From Paulinella micropora (Eukaryota; Cercozoa; Imbricatea; Euglyphida; Paulinellidae): a stretch of DNA of 64,000 nt. The notes beneath the pieces are model-generated. The model was not told the DNA's origin, did not search any database, and saw nothing but the letters and a program-made list of their open reading frames with translations. The stretch covers positions 1 to 64,000 of the forward strand of contig WBZZ01006016.1 in the NCBI GenBank assembly GCA_019918135.1, in the 5' to 3' direction. Shown here in pieces: positions 1-10,379 of the stretch. Made by a program: the position numbers and the translations under genes. How positions within the stretch are numbered: position 1 is the first letter of the stretch; every line of letters begins with the position of its first letter.

Positions 1-10
1 GCAAGCGTTC

Positions 11-1131
11 TTGTCTTGTTTCGATTTTACAATGGTCCATCTACCGGGAAAGCGAAATGTGGTCGCTGATAGCCTCTCTAGGCTAGAGTTTAACTCAGAA
101 GTATCGGCGTTGGTGTCCACGGTGGAGATGGAAGACTTGTCCACTGACAAGGTGTATGAGGTCAGCCACATTGAGGCGATGGAGATGGCGAGTGGAGTCC
201 GATATGACCGCACAGGTCTACGGTACAGTCCACAAGGCCCGGATCACGGGATATGTTGTGAGCTACATACCCAGGAGGACGCTGAGTGGTCCTATGAGGT
301 GAGAATGCGAAGGCGAACATAAGAGAGGAAGAGGAGACGCAGGAAGTTTATGCGGAGCCTCCTCAAGAGCGGAGAAGTGGCCTAGACGATGACCCGGAAA
401 GAATCGGGGTACGGCTAGAAGATGGTACTATCCATATAGCCTCGCCTACCGCATGGAGGCAACAACAGGCTCAAGATCCGGAGTTTAAAGAACTGATACA
501 GTTATATCAGAACCCGGATGAGCTACGGATGACGAAAGCGATCAAAGATCAGATGAAGGAGATGGGATGGAGAGATGGTCTACTGTTGTACAAGGGCCTT
601 CACGGTCGCTATGCGTCACAGCCGGACAAATGGACCCTTTGGGTACCGGAGAGTCTGAGACGATTTATATTTGTCGCAGCCCACAACTGCCCACTTTTGG
701 CGCATCCGGGTCGACAACGAACTCATATGTTCGTAGCGAGGCGATTCTGGTGGAAGAAGATGAAGGAGGAGATAGATCAGGCGGTGGATGCATGCATCCC
801 GTGCAAGATAAACAAAACACCACTGAAGGCAAATTTCGGCCTGATTGGCGAATTTCCTCTTCATGCGGGGATGTTTGAGTTTATACACATTGATCATGTG
901 GGACCTTTCCCAGAATCGAAGGATGGTTACAAATACCTCCTTACGGCTATTGACAGAGCCACCAACTATGTGTGGATCATCCCTGTCAAAGACGTTACCG
1001 GCAAGACGACGGCCGAGGCGCTGATCGATAGGATCATCTCACAGATCGGAGTACCAAGAAAGATATGTTCTGATCGAGGCTCGGACTTTAATAACGAGGT
1101 CATCGATAAACTATCTAAGTATTACAACTAA
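11..1131 (+). mobile_element. Ty3/gypsy LTR-retroelement pol fragment (RNase H end and integrase), broken
   Basis: Fossil of a Ty3/gypsy (Metaviridae-type) retroelement. The left part reads as the end of an RNase H domain, with the typical LPGKRNVVADSLSR string. From about 529 onward it reads as integrase: an H2C2-type zinc-binding region (HNCPLLAHPGRQRT followed by CIPCK), then the catalytic core start with the HIDHVGPFP and TAIDRATNYVW strings and the CSDRGSDF segment around the second catalytic Asp. Only the 3' part of pol is in the window. The right side ends inside the integrase and no LTR is visible. It is broken, with at least two interruptions; age cannot be judged without a full copy for comparison. 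Confidence 0.9.
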
Positions 1132-1140
1132 ACATTCGAC

Positions 1141-1835
1141 AATCTTGGGGGTATCCCTTTTTCCGAAATTTTCCATGAAGTATATGGACTTTTTTGAAAA
1201 CGTGTGGAAATGAAAGGAAATCAATTCACTGATTGCAGAACATATAAAAATAATATTAAAACATGTTTTTATTAATTGTAATACACTTTAACTTCATCTT
1301 CAGAGGTGGGCAGGAACCGGTCCGACACGGTAATCTTTCTCCTTTTTCATAGTCCCAGCTACTATGAATCTATGATGATAACAATGCCCAACATGCAGAA
1401 TTTGCTTTTAAGTTTGTTTATCTTTGTTTACATTAAGCATTTTACTTTATTATGATAATAAACATTGCTTTTACCTACAATAAATTCCCCCCGGGGGGGG
1501 GGGGGGGAGGGGGGAGGGGGGAACGGGGGAGGAAGAGAAGTGCGATGTCGCCACGCAAAATACATAGATTCTACAACAAAATTTCTTTAATTACTAAAAA
1601 AAATAATAAATCTAACTCCGTAATATCATACTAACTAAATTAGAAGTTTGTTTAACTCTTGCACGCGACAAACGTTCTTAATCACGCTTTCGACCATAAC
1701 AAACCTGCCAGTGCAAAAAATTACGATTAATACTACACTACTACAAAGAAAAAAAACACAAAACAAATTCAAACATCTTTCAGATGAAGGAGAAAAGTGA
1801 AAGCTATGCAAACTACCTGGTGCGTGCATTTGAAG
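1141..1835. other. Gene-free AT-rich DNA with a poly-G tract
   Basis: No convincing coding region. The stretch is AT-rich apart from a run of G broken by single A bases at about 1,488-1,530. It lies between the retroelement fragment and the coiled-coil gene. Confidence 0.5.
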
Positions 1836-2447
1836 TTAGCGCCGAGTCAGCGCAAGCGATGCTAAAACAAACTCCCATGCGTTAGGTGAGCTGGGAGCGG
1901 TGAGACCGGTGCCGCGTTGGGGGGTGGAAGGTGAGTTACCAGCAGACAGAGCGCCAGCTGCCATCCGCGCGATGAGATCCTCCAGCAAGCTTTCTCTCTC
2001 GCTCTTACTATTTTTGTTGTTGTTGTTGTTGTTGTTGCTGTTGTTGTTGCTGATGTTGTTGTTGTTGTTATCATTATCATCATAGTTTTTCTTGTTCTTG
2101 TTATTCTTCTTCATCTTCTTCTTCACTCTCTCGTTCTCTTCTTCTGAGCTTTCCTCCTCCTCCTCCTCCTCCTCCTCCTTCTCCTTCTTCGAATTCTTCC
2201 TCTTTCTTCTCTCCTCTTCCCGTTGTCGCTTCTCTTGCGCCTCTTTTTCCTTCCGATCTTGCGCTTCTTTTTTCTTCCTTTCCTCCTCTCTCAACTTTCT
2301 TTCTTCTGCTAGCATTTCCTTAATGGATGCGGCTTGTTCTGACATTGCCTTGTTCACAAGATCCTGAACGACTTCTTTCGACACGCCGGCGGACGAACTA
2401 CCCTGAATACAATACCGGTCGCCGTTGTTTTGAAAGAAGTCGTTCAT
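1836..2447 (-). CDS. Low-complexity charged coiled-coil protein, hypothetical
   Basis: Unrecognised protein of about 203 residues if the ATG at 2447 (AAGAAATGAAC context) is used. An upstream ATG is in frame, but the frame there runs through an (ATT)n microsatellite read as poly-Ile, so it was not chosen. Visible parts: an N-terminal segment starting MNDFFQNNGDRY; a Glu/Lys/Arg-rich helix (AEERKLREEERKKKEAQ) likely to form a coiled coil; poly-Glu; a Lys/Asn-rich tract ending in poly-Asn encoded by a GTT-type repeat; and a more ordinary C-terminus with LLEDLIARMAAGAL and a Ser/Pro patch. The repeat-encoded homopolymers suggest a fast-changing host protein. Intron structure was not resolved and no function can be assigned. 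Confidence 0.4.
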   Translation of the reverse strand: MNDFFQNNGDRYCIQGSSSAGVSKEVVQDLVNKAMSEQAASIKEMLAEERKLREEERKKKEAQDRKEKEAQEKRQREEERRKRKNSKKEKEEEEEEEEESSEEENERVKKKMKKNNKNKKNYDDNDNNNNNISNNNSNNNNNNNKNSKSERESLLEDLIARMAAGALSAGNSPSTPQRGTGLTAPSSPNAWEFVLASLALTRR

Positions 2448-2506
2448 TTCTTGCGAACAAGGCAGTGGCAGAACAAACCAACAGCAACGACAACAACAAC
2501 AACAAA

Positions 2507-2508
<2 letters not shown>

Positions 2509-2568
<60 letters not shown>

Positions 2569-2569
2569 G
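2509..2569. repeat. (AAT)n microsatellite
   Basis: Uninterrupted AAT trinucleotide run. It is one of several in the first 7.3 kb; others lie at about 2743-2808, 4732-4774, 5375-5445, 5857-5927, 6339-6507, 6740-6846 and 7088-7266. They border the interspersed repeats described below. Confidence 0.95.
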
Positions 2570-2577
2570 TATATCTC

Positions 2578-2743
2578 CTGCCAATTGCTGAGACAAAAGG
2601 CCATGTGCATCCAGTCCTCCATTCCATAAGGAAAGTCTCCACACCAATCGGTGGAATAAAGGAAGTGACGGCATAGAACATCACTCTAGGAGCTTTATAC
2701 CAATCAGCCCATGGAAAGGGACCGATGGCCTATGTACTCCCTA

Positions 2744-2745
<2 letters not shown>
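2578..2745. repeat. Interspersed repeat J, copy 1
   Basis: About 168 bp beginning CTGCCAATTGCTGAG and ending ACTCCCTAAATAAT. It is almost identical to a second copy at 4783-4950. Both copies have (AAT)n on each side. The layout looks like a retroposed unit or one arm of a longer SINE-like element; no polymerase III boxes were recognised in this part. Confidence 0.8.
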
Positions 2746-2787
<42 letters not shown>

Positions 2788-2824
2788 TAATAATAATAAT
2801 AATAATAAAGTTTGAAAAAAAAAA

Positions 2825-2955
2825 TGTCAGCGCTTCCCGTTAGAGAGATTATACTCGGAAAAAAAAAGACAGGGAAAGGCTCACTGATAGAATGCCACAC
2901 ACACTAGCTAGCCATACTAAAGCTAGTAGCTATACTCCCCTCTCTAAACTATATG
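2825..2955. repeat. Interspersed repeat H, copy 1
   Basis: Starts near CAGCGCTTCCCGTTAGAG, passes through an A-rich run and GACAGGGAAAGGCTCAC, and ends near CCCCTCTCTAAACTAT. Copies lie at 4292-4432 (full length) and 7288-7346 (only the first part, cut by the junction with the GC-rich block). The inner ACACACTAGCTAGC part is shared by copies 1 and 2. Confidence 0.8.
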
Positions 2956-3054
2956 CTGCGGCGCCCAAAGAGACCTTTTGACCCCCCCCCCCCGGGGGCC
3001 CCCCCCCTCACAAAAAAAAAGAAAAAGAAGAAGAAGGAGTAGGAAAGATTATAC

Positions 3055-3581
3055 CTCCAACGACATGTCCACTTCATCAGCGTCGACCGCGGGCTTTTTG
3101 GACTTCGGCTTGCCTAGTCACGTCAGAAATTAGAAACACTGAAAAAAAAGCACACAAAAAAAGATGAAATTTGCTAGTACCTGGCTTTTTCTTGCTGGAC
3201 CCCTTAGGCATAGGAGGCTCAGGGGTCTCTTCTTCTTCAGGGACGTCTGGAACGTCTGGAACATCGTCGACGTCGATGGATTCTGCACAAAGAACCAAAC
3301 AATATTACATACATCCTTCATTTTTCATTACATACAATGTTGCTACCGAATCTCAGTTTTTTTGGCCTGCCCGAAGAGCGAGGCTCAGTCGGGCCCTTTT
3401 TTTGATTCTTCTTCTAACGTTTCAGGCGAGCATGCAGTAAATATGCAAAATAAAGAAAAGGAAGATGCCAAAAAAAACAAAAACAAAAACAAAAAAAAAA
3501 AAAACAAAAAAAAAAAAAAAAAAGATGGAGCTGGTGGAGAAAAAGAATAATAACATGTATATGAAGAAGAAAAAGAAAAAT

Positions 3582-3617
<36 letters not shown>

Positions 3618-4219
3618 AGAAGAAGAAGAAATGACCTTGTTTGCTTCGTACAGAAGCAAAAGCTCCCGCTTCCGCCAGTTGCAAATCATAGGCGGGTTCG
3701 TGGGGTTACCGACGTAGAGGAGCCACGCGGGCTTCACCTGCTTCTCGAAGTCCATCGGCGACGGATCAAGCATGCAAGAGTGTTTAAGGTTAAAACCAAA
3801 AAAACCCATGAGCTGATATTGGATTTCGTCAGCCTTGCCATCGCCGTCAGTGTCGACCTCGCGCGCAGCAAAAATGAAGCGCTTCGATCCTGCAACATCC
3901 AAGTATAAAAAATATGTGCAGCTTGTGAATTTTGAAAAACATACAGTACCTCGATTGACTTGCGCAGGAGTCTTCTTGCGCCAACCAATGGGAAAGACAA
4001 TGAAGAGCCTGCAAATAAAAAATAAACAATCAGTTTATAAAAATCTTTCATACTTATAGGGAAAAAGACCCGGGAGCACAAGGTGAAGTTTCACCCTCAC
4101 ATGTCTCCACTTGCGTGGACGCCTTCAGTTCGAAATTGTTGTACTTTGTAAGTGCAACGTCGAGCGCGAGCGCCCCCTCCCGATGTTTGTTGTCCTCGGA
4201 TGTGAACTTAAAGAGCAAG
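3055..4219 (-). CDS. Spliced gene of at least five exons, function not recognised
   Basis: Minus-strand exons inferred from open frames with matching splice sites. Exon at 4219 down to about 4100 (SEDNKHREGALALDVALTKY; its donor is unresolved). Exon 4008-3950, with acceptor TTTGCAG and donor GTACTG (LFIVFPIGWRKKTPAQVNR). Exon 3889-3636, with acceptor TTGCAG and donor GTCATT; it continues in phase as GSKRFIFAAREV and DTDGDGKADE, then contains NPTNPPMICNWRKRE. Exon 3282-3181, with acceptor TGTGCAG (acidic DVPDVPEEEETPEPP, then GSSKKK). Exon 3113-3055, with acceptor CTAG and donor GTAT (KPKSKKPAVDADEVDMS). DTDGDGKADE resembles a calcium-binding Asp loop. Introns are 60, about 67 and about 353 bp; the last holds AAG and poly-A microsatellites. 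The phase between exons 3 and 4 does not fit perfectly, so one junction is probably misplaced. Confidence 0.45.
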
Positions 4220-4291
4220 CTAATTAAAGCAGCAGCAAAAGAGGAATAATAATAATAATAATAAAAAGAGAGTTTAAATTAAAAAAAAATG

Positions 4292-4432
4292 GCAGCGCTT
4301 CCCGTTAGAAGAAATATACTCGAAAAAAAAAACAGGGAAAGGCTCACTGATAACTGATAGAAGGCCACACACACTAGCTAACTATACTAAAGCTAAGTAT
4401 CTATACTCCCCTCTCTAAACTATGCTATCGAA
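4292..4432. repeat. Interspersed repeat H, copy 2
   Basis: Second near-full copy of repeat H (CAGCGCTTCCCGTTAGAAG through CTCTCTAAACTATGC). It differs from copy 1 by small indels, including a duplicated CTGATAA. Confidence 0.8.
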
Positions 4433-4463
4433 TAATAATAATAACAATATAATAATAATAATA

Positions 4464-4729
4464 GTGCTTCTCTGTCAATGGCTGATGCATTTCTGCACAT
4501 GCGCCTCCATCGTCTCACCCGTGAGGGGAGTACGAAGAATTGACGATAAGCTCTAATGACACCCCCGCAAGGGCAGTTCCAACACTTCCAGATGGGCCGG
4601 TATGTTCAATGAAAATACTGGTCCAGACGGATCGGTATGTTTAATGAAAATACTGGTGGCACCGACGGGAATCGAACTGGCGACAGGGCCCAGATGGTAG
4701 AACTTGACCACTGGGCTATCACGGTGTCC
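4464..4729 (-). mobile_element. tRNA-derived SINE, copy 1
   Basis: Read on the minus strand, the head starts near 4729. It carries a polymerase III A box (TAGCCCAGTGG, 4708-4718) and a B box (AGTTCGATTCC, 4668-4678), then a unique body, and ends in an (ATT)n-type tail. This copy has an internal short tandem duplication of the GTATGTTCAATGAAAATACTGG-like segment at about 4596-4655. Copies 2 and 3 lie at 6508-6739 and 6847-7087. Tails of A/T trinucleotides fit LINE-driven retroposition. No partner LINE is seen here. Confidence 0.8.
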
Positions 4730-4731
4730 AA

Positions 4732-4774
<43 letters not shown>

Positions 4775-4782
4775 TGTATCGT

Positions 4783-4950
4783 CTGCCAATTGCTGAGCCA
4801 AAAGGCCATGTGCATCCAGTCCTCCATTCCATAAGGAAAGTCTCCACACCAATCGGTGGAATAAAGGAAGTGACGGCATAGAACATTAATCTAGGAGCTT
4901 TATACCAATCAGCCCATGGAAAGGGACCGATGGCCTATGTACTCCCTAAA
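4783..4950. repeat. Interspersed repeat J, copy 2
   Basis: Second copy of the unit at 2578-2745, differing at only a few positions and again flanked by (AAT)n. Confidence 0.85.
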
Positions 4951-4963
4951 TAATAATAATAAT

Positions 4964-5370
4964 ACTATATCTGAGGCGTACTGATGCAGCTAATGGCATA
5001 TCCTCAACGGACATAAGCCTCCAATACCCTTTTTCGAGGTCCTCCACCCCCCCGTGTCAGTCTCTCGCCTGATGATCGGGGCCACCGATGGAGCTCCTGA
5101 GGGCAAGACTGCACTAAGCCGAGGTTATTCCGCAGTCCCAGCAACCTCTTGCAAGACGTCACCGAATGTGCAAGTGCATACACCAAGCGCGGTTGCTAGA
5201 GCTGCCTCGAAACCCCACCCATAACAATCTGGTGTCTGCTGGGTCCTGGGCTATCAACCAGCATATGCGGAGTTTAAGATCTTTTACGCGCGCAACAACC
5301 CTCCTCCCCAGCATCTACCACCAAAGGGTTATGAGTTGGCGTCACAGTTTAACGCCTTGAGGCCATTGGG

Positions 5371-5448
<78 letters not shown>

Positions 5449-5852
5449 ATATCTGAGGCGTACTGATGCAGCTAATGGCATATCCTCAACGGACATAAGC
5501 CTCCAATACCCTTTTTCGAGGTCCTCCACCCCCCCGTGTCAGTCTCTCGCCTGATGATCGGGGCCACCGATGGAGCTCCTGAGGGCAAGACTGCACTAAG
5601 CCGAGGTTATTCCGCAGTCCCAGCAACCTCTTGCAAGACGTCACCGAATGTGCAAGTGCATACACCAAGCGCGGTTGCTAGAGCTGCCTCGAAACCCCAC
5701 CCATAACAATCTGGTGTCTGCTGGGTCCTGGGCTATCAACCAGCATATGCGGAGTTTAAGATCTTTTACGCGCGCAACAACCCTCCTCCCCAGCATCTAC
5801 CACCAAAGGGTTATGAGTTGGCGTCACAGTTTAACGCCTTGAGGCCATTGGG

Positions 5853-5930
<78 letters not shown>

Positions 5931-6334
5931 ATATCTGAGGCGTACTGATGCAGCTAATGGCATATCCTCAACGGACATAAGCCTCCAATACCCTTTTTCG
6001 AGGTCCTCCACCCCCCCGTGTCAGTCTCTCGCCTGATGATCGGGGCCACCGATGGAGCTCCTGAGGGCAAGACTGCACTAAGCCGAGGTTATTCCGCAGT
6101 CCCAGCAACCTCTTGCAAGACGTCACCGAATGTGCAAGTGCATACACCAAGCGCGGTTGCTAGAGCTGCCTCAAAACCCCACCCATAACAATCTGGTGTC
6201 TGCTGGGTCCTGGGCTATCAACCAGCATATGCGGAGTTTAAGATCTTTTACGCGCGCAACGACCCTCCTCCCCAGCATCTACCACCAAAGGGTTATGAGT
6301 TAGCGTCACAGTTTAACGCCTTGAGGCCATTGGG

Positions 6335-6338
<4 letters not shown>
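4964..6338. repeat. Three-copy tandem repeat, period 482 bp
   Basis: Unique parts at 4964-5374, 5446-5856 and 5928-6338 are separated by (AAT)n spacers of the same length (5375-5445 and 5857-5927). The period is exactly 482 bp, and only about three substitutions set copy 3 apart. The equal microsatellite lengths show that duplication was very recent, or that the assembly collapsed or expanded here. The unit begins ACTATATCTGAGGCG and ends GGCCATTGGGCTGAAT. Its short open frames repeat identically and show no sign of being genes. Confidence 0.95.
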
Positions 6339-6394
<56 letters not shown>

Positions 6395-6418
6395 TAAAAG
6401 AGGAACAGAAGAAAAAGC

Positions 6419-6846
<428 letters not shown>

Positions 6847-7087
6847 GTGCTTCTCAGTCAATGGCGAATGCATTTCTGCACATGTGCCTCCATCGTCTCA
6901 CCCGCGAGGGGAGTACGAAGATTTGACTATAGGCTCTACTGACATCCCCGCAAGGCAGCTCCAAGCCTTCCAGACAGACCAATACTTTCAAAGAAAATAT
7001 CCTTTGAAAATACTGGCACCGACGGGAATCGAACTGGCGACAGGTCCCAGATGGTAGACCTTAACCACTGGGCTATCGCGGTGCCAC
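6847..7087 (-). mobile_element. tRNA-derived SINE, copy 3 (diverged, best tRNA likeness)
   Basis: More diverged subfamily. The head reads GGCACCG and the matching CGGTGCC is present at the end of the tRNA-like part, giving a perfect 7-bp acceptor-stem pairing. The A box (TAGCCCAGTGG) and B box (AGTTCGATTCC) are kept, but the T-arm does not pair well, so this is a SINE head and not a functional tRNA gene. Confidence 0.8.
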
Positions 7088-7268
<181 letters not shown>

Positions 7269-7287
7269 GTATGAAATTAAAAAAAAA

Positions 7288-7346
7288 TGACAGCGCTTCC
7301 CGTTAGAGGGATTATACTCGAAAAAAAAAGACAGGGAAAGGCTCAC
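7288..7346. repeat. Interspersed repeat H, copy 3, cut at the junction
   Basis: Matches copies 1 and 2 from CAGCGCTTCCCGTTAGAG to GACAGGGAAAGGCTCAC, then changes at 7347 to family A sequence of the GC-rich block. Confidence 0.8.
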
Positions 7347-8372
7347 CGCCAATTTGGCGCCAAAATCTACTTGCGCAACAAGAAAGTCCCACACAGACGC
7401 TCGGCTGGGCCGCCGTGAGGAAGACCTGTTGTAGCCCTCCCTCTCACTTTCGTCGCCCCTCTCACTTTCGTCGCCCCTCTCACTTTCGTCGCCCCTCTCA
7501 GCTTTGTCGCCCCGCTCCCCTTTGCTCTGCACCTCCCTGCCTCTAAGGAAGGTGAGAGGGCCGAAAAGCATTTTCGTGTGAGTAAAAGGCGTACCGTTTC
7601 TCCCCGCGGGAAAACGTCCGATTTCTCCGCTAGCCTCCGGAACGGCCCCAGCTAGATTTGGCGCGAAATTGTGCTGTCCGGAAAGTAGGGTGCATCCGGC
7701 AGGGTCCAGCCGGGCAGTACGTCTTAGCTTTCCCGGGGAAACAGCCGTAAGCACCAATTTGGCGCCAAAATCTACTTGTGCCAAAAGAAAATCATACACA
7801 GACGCTCGGCTGGGCCGCCGTGAGAAAGACCTGTTGTAGCCCTTCCCTCTCACTCTCGTCGCCCCTCTCACATTCGTCGCCCCTCTCACCTTCGTCGCCC
7901 CTCTCACCTTCGTCGCCCCTCTCACCTTCGTCGCCCCGCTCCCCTTTGCTCTGCACCTCCCTGCCTCTAGGGAAGGTGAGAGGGCCGAAAAACATTTTCG
8001 TGCGAGTAAACGACGTACCGTTTCTCCTCGCGGGAAAACGTCCGATTTCTCTGCTAGCTTCCGGAACGGCCCCGGCTAAATTTGGCGCCAAATTGTGCCG
8101 TCCGGAGGTAGGGTGCGTGATACGGTTGAAAAAGGCAATACGTCTTAGCTTTCCCGGGGAAACGGCCGTAAGCACCAATTTGGCGCCAAAATCTACTTGC
8201 GCAAAAAGAAAATCACACACAAACGCTTCGGCTGGGCCGCCGTGAGGAAGACCTGTTGTAGCCCTCCCTCTCACTCTCGTCGCCCCTCTCACTTTCGTCG
8301 CCCCTCTCACCTTTGCTCTGCACCTCCCTGCCTCTAGGGAAGGTGAGAGGGCCGGAAAACATTTTCGTGCGA
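7347..8372. repeat. Family A array 1 (about 2.5 units)
   Basis: Tandem units of roughly 400-450 bp. Each carries two GC-centred palindromes (TTTGGCGCCAAA, for example 8179-8190), a TTTCCCGGGGAAA block, an 18-bp minisatellite (CGCCCCTCTCACTTTCGT), and a conserved end around GAAAAACATTTTCGTG and GCGGGAAAACGTCCG. Other arrays lie at 12903-14021, 16077-16360, 27117-27468, 34588-34702, 38438-39100, 40955-41240, 45440-46313 and 50524-50768, all in the same orientation. Read on the minus strand, the minisatellite gives Gly-Glu-Arg-Gly-Asp-Lys repeats. Confidence 0.9.
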
Positions 8373-8384
8373 TATCAATGTATA

Positions 8385-8495
8385 CTGCCCGTGTCTGTAA
8401 TAAGTCGAGGTCAGCGCCGGCGGCAAGGAGCTCCTGTGTCATGACGGCCCGCGCGCAAGCGTGCGCGGTATGGCCCCCGGAGTCACCGCTCATTG
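8385..8495 (-). pseudogene. Ankyrin-repeat scrap
   Basis: A short open stretch on the minus strand reads GGHTAHACARAVMTQELLAA followed by GADLDL, which matches the second half of an ankyrin repeat. Only about one repeat is left, directly beside family A array 1, so it looks like a fragment of a larger viral-type ankyrin protein. Treated as a broken fossil. Confidence 0.5.
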
Positions 8496-8697
8496 ATTGC
8501 GACGACGGACGTGTGGACGAGGGGGAGGGAAATGTAATTCTTTTAAGGTACAGATGACACTATTTCTTGCAAGGACGAGCAAAGGCTCTCGGGGGTCCGT
8601 CTCCACTTTTGTTCTCTCGGTATCAAATGCAAGACTTTGTTGGAAAATCTTTTTTTAATTAAATTGTTTTTTCTAGCTTCTGCGCGCCTAGAATGAT

Positions 8698-8952
8698 ATG
8701 ACCAAGAAGGGCAGTATTGCCAGAAAGCCTGGAAACGCTGCCTTTTTCAGCCATATCATGTCGGGCGACTTGCCGGCGGTGGGCATCGAGGTGGTGTATA
8801 CTCACGGTGTGTCAAGGGATAAGGGCAGGAGGCTGGCCGAGATTCGTGACAATTCCTATTTTTGTGTGTATGAATTGGACGCCCGGCTAGTGTTACAGCA
8901 TATGACACTCCCAAAGGCCCAGTGCTTGCGTCCCATCCGACTCGGGCGGTAG
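8698..8952 (+). CDS. Possible small protein, unrecognised
   Basis: An 84-residue open frame with an ATG start in AT-rich surroundings (TTAATTAAATTG upstream). Parts such as AAFFSHIMSGDLPAVGIEVV and NSYFCVYELDARLVLQHM look protein-like, but the C-terminus turns into Arg/Pro-rich residues of doubtful origin. No domain recognised. A long minus-strand frame also covers this stretch, so the coding strand is uncertain. Confidence 0.25.
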   Translation: MTKKGSIARKPGNAAFFSHIMSGDLPAVGIEVVYTHGVSRDKGRRLAEIRDNSYFCVYELDARLVLQHMTLPKAQCLRPIRLGR

Positions 8953-9566
8953 TCAAAGGTCGCAGGCTCATTTGCCCCCGCAGTTTGCTTTGGTTGCTCT
9001 CTGCCGCTGTTTGCCTGCCACCGAACGGCAGGGAGGGGTGGAAACCTAGCTTGGCACACACCAACAGCCTGACGGGATCCGGCGGCGAGTGGCGATGCAA
9101 GTGCCTGCGCCCGCTGCGGCCGTGCGGATGGACCTGCTGAGTCCCAAAAAGTCTGGGTGGCGCGAAAGTTAAGTGAACATCACAGAGACCGGCAGGCAAC
9201 TAGGAAAGAGAAAGGGGGGAGGGGAAGGGGGGAGGGGGAAAATTTCCCCCCCCCCCCTCCCTCTTCCCTCTTTCTCGCTCTCCCTAAGTTAGGGGGCCTA
9301 AACCAACTTCTTAGTCTTTAGCCCGCTTATATCGGCTGGGAGGAGCAAGAATAAGTCAACTTTTTTTTAGCCCACAGGGGGGGGAGCACCCCCCCCCTAC
9401 TGGAGCGGCAAGGAGGGGGGGGGGGAGAGAGCACCCCCCCCCCTTGGACATGTATGCGAAAAGGGTCGGAGGCACAATTCAGGTCACAATTTGCTCGTCG
9501 TGTCTTTGGCTTTTTCCCTGTGCGTGCTTAATTTAGTGTGTTTTGATTCTGTCTCTGGTACAGAAA
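8953..9566. other. Gene-free stretch with poly-G/poly-C blocks
   Basis: Contains G-rich runs at about 9,215-9,240 and 9,380-9,440 and matching C-rich runs that could pair into long stems. The last 100 bp, ending GTCTCTGGTACAGAAAATG, is the likely 5' flank of the next gene and has a splice-acceptor-like CAG just before the ATG. Confidence 0.4.
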
Positions 9567-10088
9567 ATGCCGCCGCGAATGAAGACTTCATGCATGGCTA
9601 CAACTGGCACAATGGCGCCCAGGAAGTCTCTGTACAAAGCAGATGCCATGAGCACCAAGCGCCGGCGCCCTGAGGCTGCTGGCAAGCAAACCGGCTCGAC
9701 CAAGAAAGCCATGACAGCGCCGAAGGTCCAAAAGTTCGCGTTGGTTTTGCGTAGTGATGAGCCGATCGATGAGCCCTGGTCCAAGCAACGCCAGCAGTGC
9801 CGCCAAGTGTACGAAGACATTGCCAGCTCCGAGGAGAAATTGAAGGGGCTTTGCCGGCGGGTTGCGGAGTGCAAGGAGGACGAGCTTCGTGCCTTGAATT
9901 CGACGCTGCTGCAGGCTTTGGTGGGCGCGAGTTCCATAGCAGAGTCTCACAGATTAGCCATGCAAACAATTACAGAAATTGGATGCGAAAGTTGCTGCTA
10001 CTATCCCTGCGACAAGTGTGGCGAGCTCAACCATTGCGAGGATGCGCACAAATGCGTCTGCGGCTTGGGTGGCGCGTCGGATGAGTAG
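9567..10088 (+). CDS. Small basic protein with a Cys-rich C-terminus, hypothetical
   Basis: A 173-residue protein from the ATG at 9567 (AAAATGCCG context; the open frame reaches back to 9543 without another ATG). The first 60 residues are basic (KRRRPEAAGKQTGSTKKA). The middle is helical (SKQRQQCRQVYEDIASSEEK, then LRALNSTLLQALVGASS). Residues of about 138-170 hold eight Cys and a His (CESCCYYPCDKCGELNHCED, then KCVC), suggesting a zinc-binding module. A basic N-terminus plus a zinc module suggests nucleic-acid binding, but this is inference. An AT-rich inverted repeat lies 40 bp downstream (10129-10140). It is the only intact gene between the junction and 14 kb. Confidence 0.65.
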   Translation: MPPRMKTSCMATTGTMAPRKSLYKADAMSTKRRRPEAAGKQTGSTKKAMTAPKVQKFALVLRSDEPIDEPWSKQRQQCRQVYEDIASSEEKLKGLCRRVAECKEDELRALNSTLLQALVGASSIAESHRLAMQTITEIGCESCCYYPCDKCGELNHCEDAHKCVCGLGGASDE

Positions 10089-10128
10089 ACTCTGGCGCTG
10101 AGAATTGTATACAAGTAAATAAGTCACG

Positions 10129-10140
10129 CTTTTATTAAAG
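10129..10140. terminator. AT-rich inverted repeat, probable 3'-end signal
   Basis: CTTTTATTAAAG follows the stop codon of the Cys-rich protein gene. Similar inverted repeats follow or flank other genes in the block (14753-14763, 42545-42556, 57619-57631, about 62590-62602). Mimivirus-type giant viruses are known to end transcripts at hairpins; use as a 3' signal here is inferred from position only. Confidence 0.5.
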
Positions 10141-10379
10141 AAAACGTTTCTCTTTTTTACTTTGGAGCGCCCCACGCAAAGCAGTAAGATTTAGCGCCAA
10201 ATAAACAGGCCGCACCGGCCTCTTTCCGCGGGGTAACCTAAATAAAACGTTTTCCCGCGGAAAAAAACCGCGCGCCAATTTTTTTTTCGTTGCGCAAATG
10301 GGGAGAGAAAAAGGAAGGGGAGAGGGGAGGGGGGGGGGCGTTCCTGTCCCCCTTCTCCCACTTCCTTCCCTCTCCCGAA

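Noticed and set aside
2398-2684. Open frames rich in poly-Ile, poly-Tyr or poly-Leu (also near 4553-4879, 5329-6011 and 6293-7925)
   Set aside because: They are (AAT)n/(ATT)n microsatellites and SINE bodies read in different frames, with no protein-like sequence apart from the repeats.
6847-7087. A functional tRNA gene on the minus strand
   Set aside because: Although the acceptor stem pairs and both polymerase III boxes are present, the T-arm and anticodon arm do not fold properly and the sequence continues into a SINE body repeated at two other places.
7430-8340. The regular 18-bp repeats as a CRISPR array
   Set aside because: There are no unique spacers: the units are contiguous, as in a minisatellite, and the setting is eukaryotic.
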